DNA from: VMDJ01 sp038146785
GTDB lineage: Bacteria; Pseudomonadota; Gammaproteobacteria; Chromatiales; Chromatiaceae
Length of the DNA: 64,000 bases
Assembly (NCBI GenBank): GCA_038146785.1
Contig: JAYQSI010000019.1
Location: 124,001 to 188,000, forward strand
Reading direction: 5' to 3'
In this document: positions 7,431-15,897 of the stretch, piece after piece
Layout of the letters: every line of letters begins with the position of its first letter
Position numbering within the stretch: the first letter of the stretch is position 1
Position numbers and translations under genes: made by a program
The notes under the pieces: generated by a model
What the model was told of the DNA's origin: nothing
Seen by the model: only the letters and a program-made list of their open reading frames with translations
Database searches by the model: none

Positions 7431-9299
7431 ATGCTGAATCAATACCCAATGTGGAAAAACGTATTGATCGCCGTCGTAATGTTCTTCGGTGCTCTTTACG
7501 CCTTACCTAATATCTATAGCCAAGACCCTGTCATTGAGGTGACGGGTACGCGTAATGCGACCGTGTCTGATGCACTGCAAGCTCAGCTTGAAGCAGCGCT
7601 GAAAAGCAATGGCATCACGCCAAAGCGTGTTGAGCTATCTCGCGATAAGTTGCAGTTCCGTTTTGAAAAGCCAGAAGAGCAGCTCAAAGCGCAAGATGTC
7701 GTTGCTAAAGGCTTGAGCGGTGACTTCACTCATGCAATGACCTTGTCGCCTGATGTGCCAACCTGGTTGTCGGGCGTTGGCGGTAAGCCAATGAACTTAG
7801 GTTTGGACTTGCGTGGTGGTATTCACGTGCTGATCGATGTCGATATGGATGCGGCAATCGAGAAGGCGATGGAAGTGCAGGTCGCGAATCTTCGTGAGTT
7901 CATGCGTAACGAAAAGATTCGTTATGTCACGGTTAAGTCGGTGGGCACAGCGGTAGAAGTGCGTTTCCGTTCGGTAGATGACCGTAACGCTGCACAAGTA
8001 AAAGTGGCGAATGAATTCCGCACCTTGGTATTCACTGATCGCGAGGAGGGCTCTAATGCCTTCTTCTCAGCTCAGGTGTCAGATGCTGAGTTGCGTGAAG
8101 TGCGCAAATCAGCGCTGCAGCAAAACATCACCACACTGCGTAATCGTGTAAACGCCTTAGGTGTGGCAGAGCCTGTGATTCAGCAACAAGGCGATCGACG
8201 CATTGTGGTTGAGCTGCCGGGTGTTCAAGACCCAGGTAAGGTCAAAGATCTCTTAAGTGCGACAGCAACCCTTGAGTACCGTTTGGTTGTGGGTGATCTG
8301 CAACAAGCGCGTGATGCTGAGAAGTCAGGTCGTGTACCTGCGGGTTCGCGTTTATATAAAGAGCGTGATGGCACGCCAATCTTATTGAAGCGTCAGTTCA
8401 TCGTAACTGGTGATCAGATGACCAGTGCCTCATCAGGTTTCGATCAGCAAGGCGGTAGTCCTGCGGTATTCGTCAACCTTGATAGCAAGGGTGCGCGCCG
8501 TATGCGTAACGTGACCACCGAGAACGTTGGCAAGCCAATGGCGGTTGTGTTTAAAGAGAAGCGAACTGTCGGTCGTGATGAGAATGGCAAGCCTATTAAG
8601 AAATGGGTTGAAGAGGTCATTAACGTTGCGACGATTCGTGAGCCATTTGGTCGTCGTTTCCAAACAACAGGTTTAGATAGCCCAGGTGAAGCGCATAACC
8701 TGGCGTTATTGCTGAAAGCCGGTGCTTTAGCAGCGCCAATTGATATCGTCGAAGAGCGCACCATTGGTCCTAGCTTAGGTCAGGACAACATTGATCAAGG
8801 CTTTACCTCGGTCATGGTTGGCTTTGCACTCGTGCTTGTCTTTATGGCGTTCTACTACCGTAAGTTTGGTCTAGTCGCGAACGTCGCATTGGCCGCTAAC
8901 TTGGTGCTTATCGTTGCGGTGCTTTCAATCATTCAAGCCACGCTGACCTTGCCGGGTATTGCGGGTATCGTGTTGACCGTTGGTATGGCGGTGGATGCCA
9001 ACGTGCTGATCTTTGAGCGTATCCGTGAAGAGATGCGCGTGGGTAGTACGCCGCAAGCATCGATTCATGCAGGTTACGAGAAAGCGTTCATCACGATTAT
9101 GGATGCGAACATCACGACCTTGATTGCAGCGATTGTGTTGTTCTCTGTGGGTAGTGGTCCAGTGCGTGGTTTCGCGGTGACTTTGGCGATTGGTATCGTG
9201 ACCTCGATGTTCACAGCGATTGTCGGTACGCGAGCGATTATTAACATCATGCATGGTCGTAAACGACTTAAGACTCTCTCAATCGGAGGGCTCAACTAA
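7431..9299 (+). CDS. secD: Protein translocase subunit SecD
   Basis: SecD uses the proton gradient to pull proteins out of the SecYEG channel on the periplasmic side. The 622-residue product has the family architecture. An N-terminal membrane helix (about residues 7-26) is followed by the large periplasmic P1 domain with the MNLGLDLRGGIHVLID motif near residue 121. Five further C-terminal helices from about residue 455 include the D5 motif LPGIAGIVLTVGMAVDANVL and FERIREE. It starts MLNQYPMWK, the usual N-terminus. Its stop overlaps the secF start by one base (TAATG), a translational-coupling arrangement. Complete. Confidence 0.97.
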   Translation: MLNQYPMWKNVLIAVVMFFGALYALPNIYSQDPVIEVTGTRNATVSDALQAQLEAALKSNGITPKRVELSRDKLQFRFEKPEEQLKAQDVVAKGLSGDFTHAMTLSPDVPTWLSGVGGKPMNLGLDLRGGIHVLIDVDMDAAIEKAMEVQVANLREFMRNEKIRYVTVKSVGTAVEVRFRSVDDRNAAQVKVANEFRTLVFTDREEGSNAFFSAQVSDAELREVRKSALQQNITTLRNRVNALGVAEPVIQQQGDRRIVVELPGVQDPGKVKDLLSATATLEYRLVVGDLQQARDAEKSGRVPAGSRLYKERDGTPILLKRQFIVTGDQMTSASSGFDQQGGSPAVFVNLDSKGARRMRNVTTENVGKPMAVVFKEKRTVGRDENGKPIKKWVEEVINVATIREPFGRRFQTTGLDSPGEAHNLALLLKAGALAAPIDIVEERTIGPSLGQDNIDQGFTSVMVGFALVLVFMAFYYRKFGLVANVALAANLVLIVAVLSIIQATLTLPGIAGIVLTVGMAVDANVLIFERIREEMRVGSTPQASIHAGYEKAFITIMDANITTLIAAIVLFSVGSGPVRGFAVTLAIGIVTSMFTAIVGTRAIINIMHGRKRLKTLSIGGLN

Positions 9300-10306
9300 T
9301 GCAATTATTGAAAGTAGATTCCGTGATCGACTTCATGGGTAAACGCAATGTCGCGATGATTTTCTCAGCGATCTTGCTGCTTGGTGCTGTGGGTTCGATT
9401 GTGACCCGTGGTTTAAGTATGGGTATCGACTTTACTGGCGGCACGCTGATTGAAGTGGGTTACACCCAAGATGCTAACTTGCCATCCATTCGCGAAACCT
9501 TGACCCAAGGTGGTCATGGTGATGCCTCTGTGCAGCAGTTTGGTACAGCGAAAGATGTATTGATTCGTTTGGCGAAGTCAGAAGAGCAATCAAGCTCAAC
9601 GCTGAGTAATGAAGTGTTCGGCATGTTATCGAAAGCCGTTGATGGTCAGGTCGAGCTGCGCCGTGTTGAGTTCGTTGGACCACAAGTGGGTGATGAGCTG
9701 ACAGAAGATGGCTTCTTGGCGGTACTTGTCGCACTGATGGCGATCTTGATCTATGTGGCATTACGTTTCGAATGGCGCTTCGCGGTGGGTTCTGTTGTGG
9801 CATTGATTCACGACGTGACGATTACGATTGGCCTGTTCTCATTGCTACAGATTGAATTTGATCTACCTGTATTGGCAGCGGTGCTTGCGGTGATTGGTTA
9901 CTCGCTTAACGACACTATCGTTGTGTTTGACCGTGTGCGTGAGAACTTCCGCAAGATGCGTAAAGGCACATCAGAGTCGATCATTAACTCATCATTGACT
10001 CAAACCTTGAGTCGTACCTTGATGACATCGTTAACGACCATCTTGGTGTTGTTGGCGTTGTTCTTCTTGGGTGGTGAGATTATTCACGGCTTTGCATTTG
10101 CCTTATTGGTCGGTGTTTTTGTCGGTACTTACTCATCGATCTATGTGGCGAGTACCGCGGCATTGATGTTGGGTGTGAGTAAAGAAGATCTGATGCCCGT
10201 GCAAAAAGAAAACGTGGTGGATGCAAAAGCTAAAAAAATAATTTTCTTTCTAAGTTTATTTTTTATTTATCGGCATTTGTTTTTTTTGGTTACTTTTTCT
10301 TTTTGA
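9299..10306 (+). CDS. secF: Protein translocase subunit SecF, C-terminus replaced by foreign sequence
   Basis: SecF pairs with SecD. Residues 1 to about 312 are ordinary SecF: helix 1, SMGIDFTGGTLIEV near residue 40, the membrane domain with VALRFEWRFAVGSVVALIHD, and LAAVLAVIGYSLNDTIVVFDRVRENFR. A normal SecF ends a few residues after LMPVQKEN. Here the frame runs on past about 10,235 into a very A/T-rich stretch coding a hydrophobic tail (KKIIFFLSLFFIYRHLFF) unlike any SecF. The following gene begins without its own 5' end. The original secF stop appears to have been lost at a junction between two unrelated segments. The conserved part is nearly full length, so the protein could still work if the tail is tolerated. 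Confidence 0.9.
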   Translation: MQLLKVDSVIDFMGKRNVAMIFSAILLLGAVGSIVTRGLSMGIDFTGGTLIEVGYTQDANLPSIRETLTQGGHGDASVQQFGTAKDVLIRLAKSEEQSSSTLSNEVFGMLSKAVDGQVELRRVEFVGPQVGDELTEDGFLAVLVALMAILIYVALRFEWRFAVGSVVALIHDVTITIGLFSLLQIEFDLPVLAAVLAVIGYSLNDTIVVFDRVRENFRKMRKGTSESIINSSLTQTLSRTLMTSLTTILVLLALFFLGGEIIHGFAFALLVGVFVGTYSSIYVASTAALMLGVSKEDLMPVQKENVVDAKAKKIIFFLSLFFIYRHLFFLVTFSF

Positions 10307-11456
10307 CTCATCATTGAGCCATCCCTCCTTGCTTACGGTTCCTTTTGTTTTCGCAGTAGCTTTTATGATTGTTTACCAAGGTAATACTGCACTGAAAAGC
10401 TTGTTTACCGCTAAGCCAATAGTCTTAATTGGGAATCTTAGCTTCTCAATTTATTTATGGCATAACCTGCTGCTTGTTTCTATGAGGAACGCTGGCATTT
10501 TAGAGGTGAGTTTTGCATTTCCAATCTTGATATTGGCTACCTTGCTTTTGTCCTTAATTACTTATCAAGGTATCGAGCAACGTTTTGCATTGATTGGCGG
10601 CCAGAATTTCTCAAGTAAATTTTTAAATTTAAAAGTACTTTATGTAGTTTTAGTACCATTAATTACGATGGTTGGATACTTCTCATTCAAAAGTAACGGG
10701 CTAGAGGCTTATTGGAAGGATTGGGCTAATGAAAAGTCTGTTGTGTCATATAAGCTTTATCAAGCAGGCATGAAATTTGACGATCCAGATGAGAAGGTTT
10801 TTCCATGCCTTAAAAAAGCAAAAACTCTTATTGACCTTATAAGTCAGGATGCTATTCAATGTAAAGATACATTTGGAAAAGGTATTTTAGTCATTGGTGA
10901 CAGCCATTCCATGGGAGTACGAAGAGCTTTATTTCATGAGGTGGTAATTGGTGATATTCAAGTTCCATTTATCTTCGGTTTATCTAAAGGTAGCTGTAAA
11001 ATTTACTCGCATCATGAGAAATGTTTTTTTGAGGAGTTGCTAAATGATCCAAATCGTTATTTGAAAAACTTTTCAAAGTTGATTTATGTTCAACGAGGAT
11101 TAGATCCCAATAAACTTAAGATCGTTTCTGACTTACTAAATAGGCTTAGTTCTCTTGTAGATGTAATTTGGGTTGGGCCAAGAGTGGAATCGGGTCTGTA
11201 TGCTAGGGATTTTATTCGACTTGGTTGTGATTCAGGATTAAGGATGGATTCAATAAGTCGAGAACGGCTGTTGGCTACTAATGACTTAATCGCAGCTATC
11301 TCTACAGAAAAGGATTTCAAGTTCATACATGCTAAAGAATATGACCTAGATGATTATGGGAACTGTGACTATTTGTTATGGCGAGATACAGATCACTGGA
11401 ATAAATATGGTGTGGAGAGGGCTGCACCAATATTAACGAAAATCTTATTGAAGTAA
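10254..11456 (+). CDS. OafA-type acyltransferase (acyltransferase_3 + SGNH domain), 5' truncated
   Basis: The frame opens at 10254, directly after an in-frame stop at 10251; the first possible start is TTG at 10314. Its N-terminal part has three or four membrane helices with IGNLSFSIYLWHNLLL, the end of an acyltransferase_3 (OafA/YrhL) membrane domain. From about residue 190 it has an SGNH-like extracytoplasmic domain: GKGILVIGDSHSMGVRRA (GDS block) and DTDHWNKYGVERAA near the C-terminus (D-x-x-H catalytic pair). Intact relatives are about 600-670 residues and O-acetylate O-antigen or other surface glycans; the first half, including the usual catalytic His in an early membrane helix, is missing. 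It is fused to the end of secF. tRNA-Ser starts 13 bases after its stop. A remnant, very likely inactive if the join is real. Confidence 0.8.
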   Translation, partial: VYFLFIGICFFWLLFLFDSSLSHPSLLTVPFVFAVAFMIVYQGNTALKSLFTAKPIVLIGNLSFSIYLWHNLLLVSMRNAGILEVSFAFPILILATLLLSLITYQGIEQRFALIGGQNFSSKFLNLKVLYVVLVPLITMVGYFSFKSNGLEAYWKDWANEKSVVSYKLYQAGMKFDDPDEKVFPCLKKAKTLIDLISQDAIQCKDTFGKGILVIGDSHSMGVRRALFHEVVIGDIQVPFIFGLSKGSCKIYSHHEKCFFEELLNDPNRYLKNFSKLIYVQRGLDPNKLKIVSDLLNRLSSLVDVIWVGPRVESGLYARDFIRLGCDSGLRMDSISRERLLATNDLIAAISTEKDFKFIHAKEYDLDDYGNCDYLLWRDTDHWNKYGVERAAPILTKILLK

Positions 11457-11469
11457 CAGAGTAAATAAT

Positions 11470-11560
11470 GGAGACGTGTCCGAGTGGTTGATGGAGCACG
11501 CCTGGAAAGTGTGTATATGTTAATAGCGTATCGAGGGTTCGAATCCCTCCGTCTCCGCCA
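11470..11560 (+). tRNA. tRNA-Ser (anticodon GGA)
   Basis: A 91-base class II tRNA with acceptor arms GGAGACG and CGTCTCC, discriminator G and encoded CCA. The anticodon arm is CACGC-CTGGAAA-GTGTG, giving GGA. It has a long variable arm and a T arm with GGTTCGAATCC. No good promoter is visible upstream; it sits 13 bases after the truncated acyltransferase and 17 bases before a methyltransferase start, so it may be cut from a longer transcript. It lies within A/T-rich accessory genes, where serine tRNA genes commonly serve as integration sites. Confidence 0.96.
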
Positions 11561-11577
11561 ATTTTGTGGGTGAAGTA

Positions 11578-12087
11578 ATGTCAAAAAAGCTCAATATAGG
11601 TTGTGGTGCAAAGCCAAAAGAGGGCTGGGTCAACATTGATAAATATGTTCCTAGCGGCTTTAGTCAAATTGAATTTGGTGATTTAGAGGCGGGTCTAAAT
11701 TATCCAGATGAAAGTTTTGATGAGATTCTTTTAGATAATGTGATTGAGCATCTTTATGATATTCCGGGAGCTATCAAAGAAATCCATCGTTTACTGAAAC
11801 CGGGCGGTGAGTGTAAATTGATTACGCCTCATTTCTCAAGTGCGAGTTCTTGGCGAGACCCAACTCATATCCATCATTTAAGTTATTTTAGTTTTGATTA
11901 TTTTGCGACAGGCAGTCGTTCAAATTATCTAGGAACAAAATTCAAAGTTGTAAAGAAATTAAGTTTTGGCGGTGGTTTTGGTTTGTTTGGAAGACTGCTA
12001 TTTAATTTGTCACCCTCTCGTTGGGAAGAAAAGTATTCTTTTGTGTTTAGAGCATCTTCAATTACAGTAAAGCTTATAAAGGTTTAA
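11578..12087 (+). CDS. Class I SAM-dependent methyltransferase (Methyltransf_11-like)
   Basis: A 169-residue methyltransferase. KLNIGCGAKPKEGWVNID is the SAM-binding motif I in the compact form seen in polysaccharide-cluster methyltransferases. FDEILLDNVIEHL is motif post-I/II, and IKEIHRLLKPGGECKLITPH is the usual segment after it. No membrane segment. A GTG at 11566 would add four residues, but ATG 11578 (MSKKLNIGCG) is the natural start. Methyl acceptor unknown; the neighbours suggest a sugar or lipid-linked glycan. It is the first gene after tRNA-Ser and ends four bases before the flavoprotein gene. Confidence 0.8.
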   Translation: MSKKLNIGCGAKPKEGWVNIDKYVPSGFSQIEFGDLEAGLNYPDESFDEILLDNVIEHLYDIPGAIKEIHRLLKPGGECKLITPHFSSASSWRDPTHIHHLSYFSFDYFATGSRSNYLGTKFKVVKKLSFGGGFGLFGRLLFNLSPSRWEEKYSFVFRASSITVKLIKV

Positions 12088-12091
12088 AGAT

Positions 12092-13219
12092 ATGGCTAAA
12101 GTCACGGTAGTTGGTACAGGTTTCGCAGCTTTAACAGCTGTTCGTAAATTGCGTAAAGCGGATGCATCACTTGAGATTGATGTGGTCTCTCCAAAATCTG
12201 AGTTTGTGTACTACCCAGGTACCATCTGGATCCCAACAGGCTTGCGGAAACCAGAAGACTTAGTAATCAATCTCGCTAAGTTCTTTAAGCGATTGAAAGT
12301 GACTTTTCATGCGGCTGAAGCTGTCGGCTTAAGTTCTGATGGCCGTACTTTGCATACTAGCAATGGTGATATTCCAAATGACGGCATCATCATCGCAAGT
12401 GGTGGCTGTTTTATTAAGAAGTTGCCAGGTATAGAGCATGCCATTACACCTTGCGGTGGCATTCCAGCAACGATAAAGATTCGTGATCGTTTGGCTGAGA
12501 TGAATGGCGGCACCTTGGCTTTTGGTTTTGCGGGTAATCCCAAAGAGCCTTCTGCGATGCGCGGTGGTCCTGTTTTTGAATTTCTGTTTGGTATTGATAC
12601 TTGGCTGCGTAAACAAGGTAAGCGCAATAAATTTAAGCTCGTGTTTTTCACGCCTGCAGAAAAGCCAGGGCAGCGCCTAGGTGAAAAGGCGGTTAAAGGT
12701 CTGCTGAGCGAGATGAAGCGTCGTGATATCGAGACTCGTCTTGGTTATAAGATTAAAGGCTTTGAGTCAAACAAGGTGATGACTGAAGCTGGTGAATTTG
12801 ATGCGGATCTGATCATGTTTATGCCGGGTATGACCGGTAATCAGTGGTTTGATAACACCGAGTTGGCACGTTCCGAAGGTGGCTTGTTGAAAGCGAATAA
12901 GCTTTGCCAGTCTGAAGGCGCGGATAAGGTCTATGTGGCGGGTGATTCTGGTAGTTTCCCAGGTCCTAGCTGGTTGCCAAAGCAAGCGCATATGGCGGAT
13001 CTTCAAGCAGAAGCTGCAGCGCATAATTTGTTGGCTGAGCTTAATGGTCAGCAGCCGATAGCGACATATAAAGTTGAATTGATGTGTATTGTTGATAAGC
13101 TTAATAGCGGCACTCTGATTACCCGCTCAGAAACGGGCGGCGTTATGTTGCCTCTAGGTTTTATTGGTCACTGGACTAAGCGGCTCTTTGAGTGGATGTA
13201 TCTCAGGAAGTATCGATAG
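12092..13219 (+). CDS. FAD-dependent oxidoreductase, sulfide:quinone oxidoreductase / type II NADH dehydrogenase-like
   Basis: A 375-residue flavoprotein of the SQR/NDH-2 superfamily. The N-terminal Rossmann fold starts KVTVVGTGFAALTAVRKLRK (GxGxxA), NGDIPNDGIIIASGG near residue 93-107 is the second FAD contact, and DKVYVAGDSGSFPGPSWLPKQ near 280 is the flavin-binding motif III with the lysine/proline region. A C-terminal amphipathic segment (GFIGHWTKRLFEWMYLRKYR) could attach it to the membrane. Clear SQR catalytic cysteines are not obvious, so sulfide as substrate is not established; quinone reduction is inferred. Its codon use is nearer the housekeeping genes than its A/T-rich neighbours. 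It begins four bases after the preceding methyltransferase. Confidence 0.75.
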   Translation: MAKVTVVGTGFAALTAVRKLRKADASLEIDVVSPKSEFVYYPGTIWIPTGLRKPEDLVINLAKFFKRLKVTFHAAEAVGLSSDGRTLHTSNGDIPNDGIIIASGGCFIKKLPGIEHAITPCGGIPATIKIRDRLAEMNGGTLAFGFAGNPKEPSAMRGGPVFEFLFGIDTWLRKQGKRNKFKLVFFTPAEKPGQRLGEKAVKGLLSEMKRRDIETRLGYKIKGFESNKVMTEAGEFDADLIMFMPGMTGNQWFDNTELARSEGGLLKANKLCQSEGADKVYVAGDSGSFPGPSWLPKQAHMADLQAEAAAHNLLAELNGQQPIATYKVELMCIVDKLNSGTLITRSETGGVMLPLGFIGHWTKRLFEWMYLRKYR

Positions 13220-13226
13220 TAAAACT

Positions 13227-13943
13227 ATGATTACACTTAACCCCAGAGCTGGCTGGTTGGGTTTTTGGCCAAAGAATCTAAAGGCTATTATTGATCCAGA
13301 AAATTCAAGAATAGAAACATTTCTTAAGGAGCAAGCTGAAAGGCTTCCTAATGAAGCTCTTGTTTTAGATGCTGGTGCGGGTAAAAAGCCGTACAGAAAA
13401 ATATTTTCTCGTTGTATTTATCAGTCAACGGATATGCCTGGTGGCTTTTATAGTGATCCGCATGACTTTGAGTGTTTTTTGGATGATATTCCAAAATCGG
13501 ATGACACATATGATGCAGTTGTTTTAACCCAAGTTTTAGAGCACGTACCAGATCCTTGGACTGTAATGAAGGAAATCAAAAGGGTGTTGAAGCCAAATGG
13601 CCGATTACTTCTTTCTGTGCCATTGACTGCCCCACTTCATGGTGAGCCATGGCATTTTTATCATTTTACTCACTATGCATTATTCGACATGGCAAAAAAA
13701 ATTGGTTTTGAGGTGCGTGATTCAGAAAAAGTAGGCGGAGCTTTTTGGGTTTTAGGAAAAAGATTACCGGACGCATTTATCAAGTTATTTAAGCAGTATG
13801 ATCCTTTTCGCGCCAAGAAGAGGGGACAGTCAGTTTTAAAGAATACTTTATTGAATATTTGCCTATTGCCGCTCTTTTTTATTGGATACATTCCAGCCGC
13901 ATATATATTAAGGCCCTTGTTCTATTGGCTAGATTTTTTTTGA
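13227..13943 (+). CDS. Class I SAM-dependent methyltransferase
   Basis: A 238-residue protein with LVLDAGAGKKPYRKIF (motif I, about residue 44), STDMPGG acidic loop, YDAVVLTQVLEHVPDPW (motif II) and IKRVLKPNGRLLLSVPL. A basic/hydrophobic C-terminus (LLNICLLPLFFIGYIPAAYIL) forms one or two membrane segments, so it probably acts at the membrane on a lipid-linked intermediate. An upstream TTG/ATG-like opening at 13164 would overlap the flavoprotein gene; ATG 13227 is the sensible start. Substrate unknown. Confidence 0.8.
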   Translation: MITLNPRAGWLGFWPKNLKAIIDPENSRIETFLKEQAERLPNEALVLDAGAGKKPYRKIFSRCIYQSTDMPGGFYSDPHDFECFLDDIPKSDDTYDAVVLTQVLEHVPDPWTVMKEIKRVLKPNGRLLLSVPLTAPLHGEPWHFYHFTHYALFDMAKKIGFEVRDSEKVGGAFWVLGKRLPDAFIKLFKQYDPFRAKKRGQSVLKNTLLNICLLPLFFIGYIPAAYILRPLFYWLDFF

Positions 13944-13992
13944 TAAGCAAAAGAGTTTACGCTTGGTTATACGCTAGTATTGGAAAAGTTGA

Positions 13993-15078
13993 ATGACTAA
14001 GTTAAAAATTATTCACACAGAGTCTAGTGAAGGTTGGGGTGGCCAAGAAATAAGAATCCTCGAGGAAATTAATTTATTTCAAAAAAACGGGAATTATGAC
14101 TGCTCTGTTATAGTTAGCTGTTCTGCGGATATGAATTCAAGGAATCCATATCCGTCTTTAAATATTTTTCCTGCGCCGATCGGGAAAAAAAGAATTTCCG
14201 GCGTGAGATTTCTATATAAGCATTTTAATGTAAATAATCCAGATATCGTTATCTCGCATAGCTCAACTGATAGTTGGCTTGTGGCTATGGCTAGATTATT
14301 CACAAGAAAGAAATTTAAAATTATTCGAGCTCGTCACGTAAGTGCAGAAATTAAACCATCTATTACTACTAGATGGCTATATCGGCAGGCAGATCATATT
14401 GTGACAACGAGTTCTGCAATAAAGCAACATATTGAAGAAAAGTTAGGCATACCCTCATCATGCGTGACATCTGTGCCTACTGGAGTTGATTGCGTTAAAT
14501 TTTCCCCCGGCGCAAAAAATCTAAATTTGCGAAATGAGCTAAATATAGATTTGGATAAAAAAATTTTACTTATGGTTTCAACTTTACGCAGTTGGAAAGG
14601 GCATTCGATTGCGATAGAGGCAATTCAAAATATCCATAACGCTTCATTGATTATTGTTGGGGATGGCCCGCAAGAAAGTAACCTAAAAAAGCAGGTGAAG
14701 AGCTTAAATCTAACAGACCGAGTGCATTTTCTTGGATACCGAACAGATATTGTTGATTTAATGCGTTCAGCAGATATTTTTCTTCAGCCAAGTTGGGCAA
14801 ATGAAGGGATTAGCCAATCATTAATGCAGGCATGCGCCATCGGATTGCCAGTAATAGCTGGAAATATTTCTGGGCTGAATGAATTAATAGAAAATGGAGT
14901 TAATGGTCTTTTAGTCAATTCTGGGAGCTCGGATGATCTGCGTTCTAAAATTGAACTCTTGTTTAATTCTGAAGAGAGTTTAAAAAAGTTAGGTGCTAAT
15001 GCAAGAAAAACGGTTTTAAATAATCACTCGATAGAATTTATGGCTCAACAAATGATGAAGATATGTAACCAGCTTTAA
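13993..15078 (+). CDS. Glycosyltransferase family 4 protein
   Basis: A 361-residue GT-B fold enzyme. The N-terminal half has IIHTESSEGWGGQEIRILEE, with the G-G-Q/E loop that contacts the nucleotide sugar donor and acceptor. The C-terminal half has ILLMVSTLRSWKGHSIAIEA, IIVGDGPQESNLKKQ and NEGISQSLMQACAIGLPVIA, which holds the E-x7-E donor-binding motif. Retaining transfer from an NDP-sugar is the family activity; donor and acceptor cannot be read. It begins ATG at 13993 and is followed two bases later by the sulfotransferase gene, so they form one operon. Markedly A/T-rich. Confidence 0.88.
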   Translation: MTKLKIIHTESSEGWGGQEIRILEEINLFQKNGNYDCSVIVSCSADMNSRNPYPSLNIFPAPIGKKRISGVRFLYKHFNVNNPDIVISHSSTDSWLVAMARLFTRKKFKIIRARHVSAEIKPSITTRWLYRQADHIVTTSSAIKQHIEEKLGIPSSCVTSVPTGVDCVKFSPGAKNLNLRNELNIDLDKKILLMVSTLRSWKGHSIAIEAIQNIHNASLIIVGDGPQESNLKKQVKSLNLTDRVHFLGYRTDIVDLMRSADIFLQPSWANEGISQSLMQACAIGLPVIAGNISGLNELIENGVNGLLVNSGSSDDLRSKIELLFNSEESLKKLGANARKTVLNNHSIEFMAQQMMKICNQL

Positions 15079-15080
15079 AA

Positions 15081-15875
15081 ATGACTAGATATAACTATAC
15101 AAGTCAAGGATTGAATAAAGATAAATTTGATGGATATGTTGTTTCTTATCCCAAAAGCGGAAGAACTTGGGTAAGAACATTTATCTTCAAATATTTTTCA
15201 ATTCTTGAAAGCAGAGATTTTACTTTTAATGCATCCGATTTTGATAAAATACCCAACTTATACTTTACCCATGATATTTGGGAAAACAAAATAGCTTGGA
15301 GCGTATGGGATCGAATTAGGGGCAAAGGCATGGTTCCAAAAGGTGAGGAAAATACTAAGCCATTAATATTGATTGCTAGAGACCCGCGTGACGTTGTTGT
15401 ATCTCTGTTTTTTCATATGCAAAAAAGACTTAAAAATAAGCGCGCATTGGCAATGAATTTATCTCAATTTATTAGTGATAAAAAATTCGGTTTGCCAATG
15501 ATTATCGATACAATGAATCAATGGTGTTATGAATGGTCAGGGGCAAATCACTTTTATCTTTTTAGGTATGAAGATATGCGAAAAAATCCACAAAAAGCCT
15601 TCTCAAAGATGTTGAAGTGTTTACACGTGCCTATTACAAGTAAGCCATTTGAGGAGGCGTTAGCTTTTTCTGATTTTCGTAATGTAAAAAAACTCGAATC
15701 GAATGGTGCTTTTACAATCTCAGAATTAAGCGCATCGGATACGAATGATAGTGACTCATTTAAAGCAAGGAGGGGAGTTGTTGGAGGCTATTTGGACTAT
15801 TTCTCTGAAGATGATCTTGAGTTTTCAAATAATCTTATGACAAAGCTTGATCCAGTTTACAAATATTTAGGGTAG
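15081..15875 (+). CDS. Sulfotransferase domain protein (PAPS-dependent)
   Basis: A 264-residue enzyme of the Sulfotransfer_1 family, which moves sulfate from PAPS to a hydroxyl or amine. VVSYPKSGRTWVRTFI at about residue 21-35 is the 5'-phosphosulfate loop. ILIARDPRDVVVSLFFH near 95 is the 3'-phosphate-binding segment with the conserved Arg and Ser. FRYEDMRKNP and RRGVVGGYLDYFSEDD correspond to the later conserved region (R-x-G-x-x-G-x-x-x-x-x-F). It starts two bases after the GT4 stop. In this context the likely acceptor is a surface glycan, giving a sulfated polysaccharide. All key motifs are present. Confidence 0.87.
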   Translation: MTRYNYTSQGLNKDKFDGYVVSYPKSGRTWVRTFIFKYFSILESRDFTFNASDFDKIPNLYFTHDIWENKIAWSVWDRIRGKGMVPKGEENTKPLILIARDPRDVVVSLFFHMQKRLKNKRALAMNLSQFISDKKFGLPMIIDTMNQWCYEWSGANHFYLFRYEDMRKNPQKAFSKMLKCLHVPITSKPFEEALAFSDFRNVKKLESNGAFTISELSASDTNDSDSFKARRGVVGGYLDYFSEDDLEFSNNLMTKLDPVYKYLG

Positions 15876-15897
15876 TCTTAAATAACCTAGGCATTTC

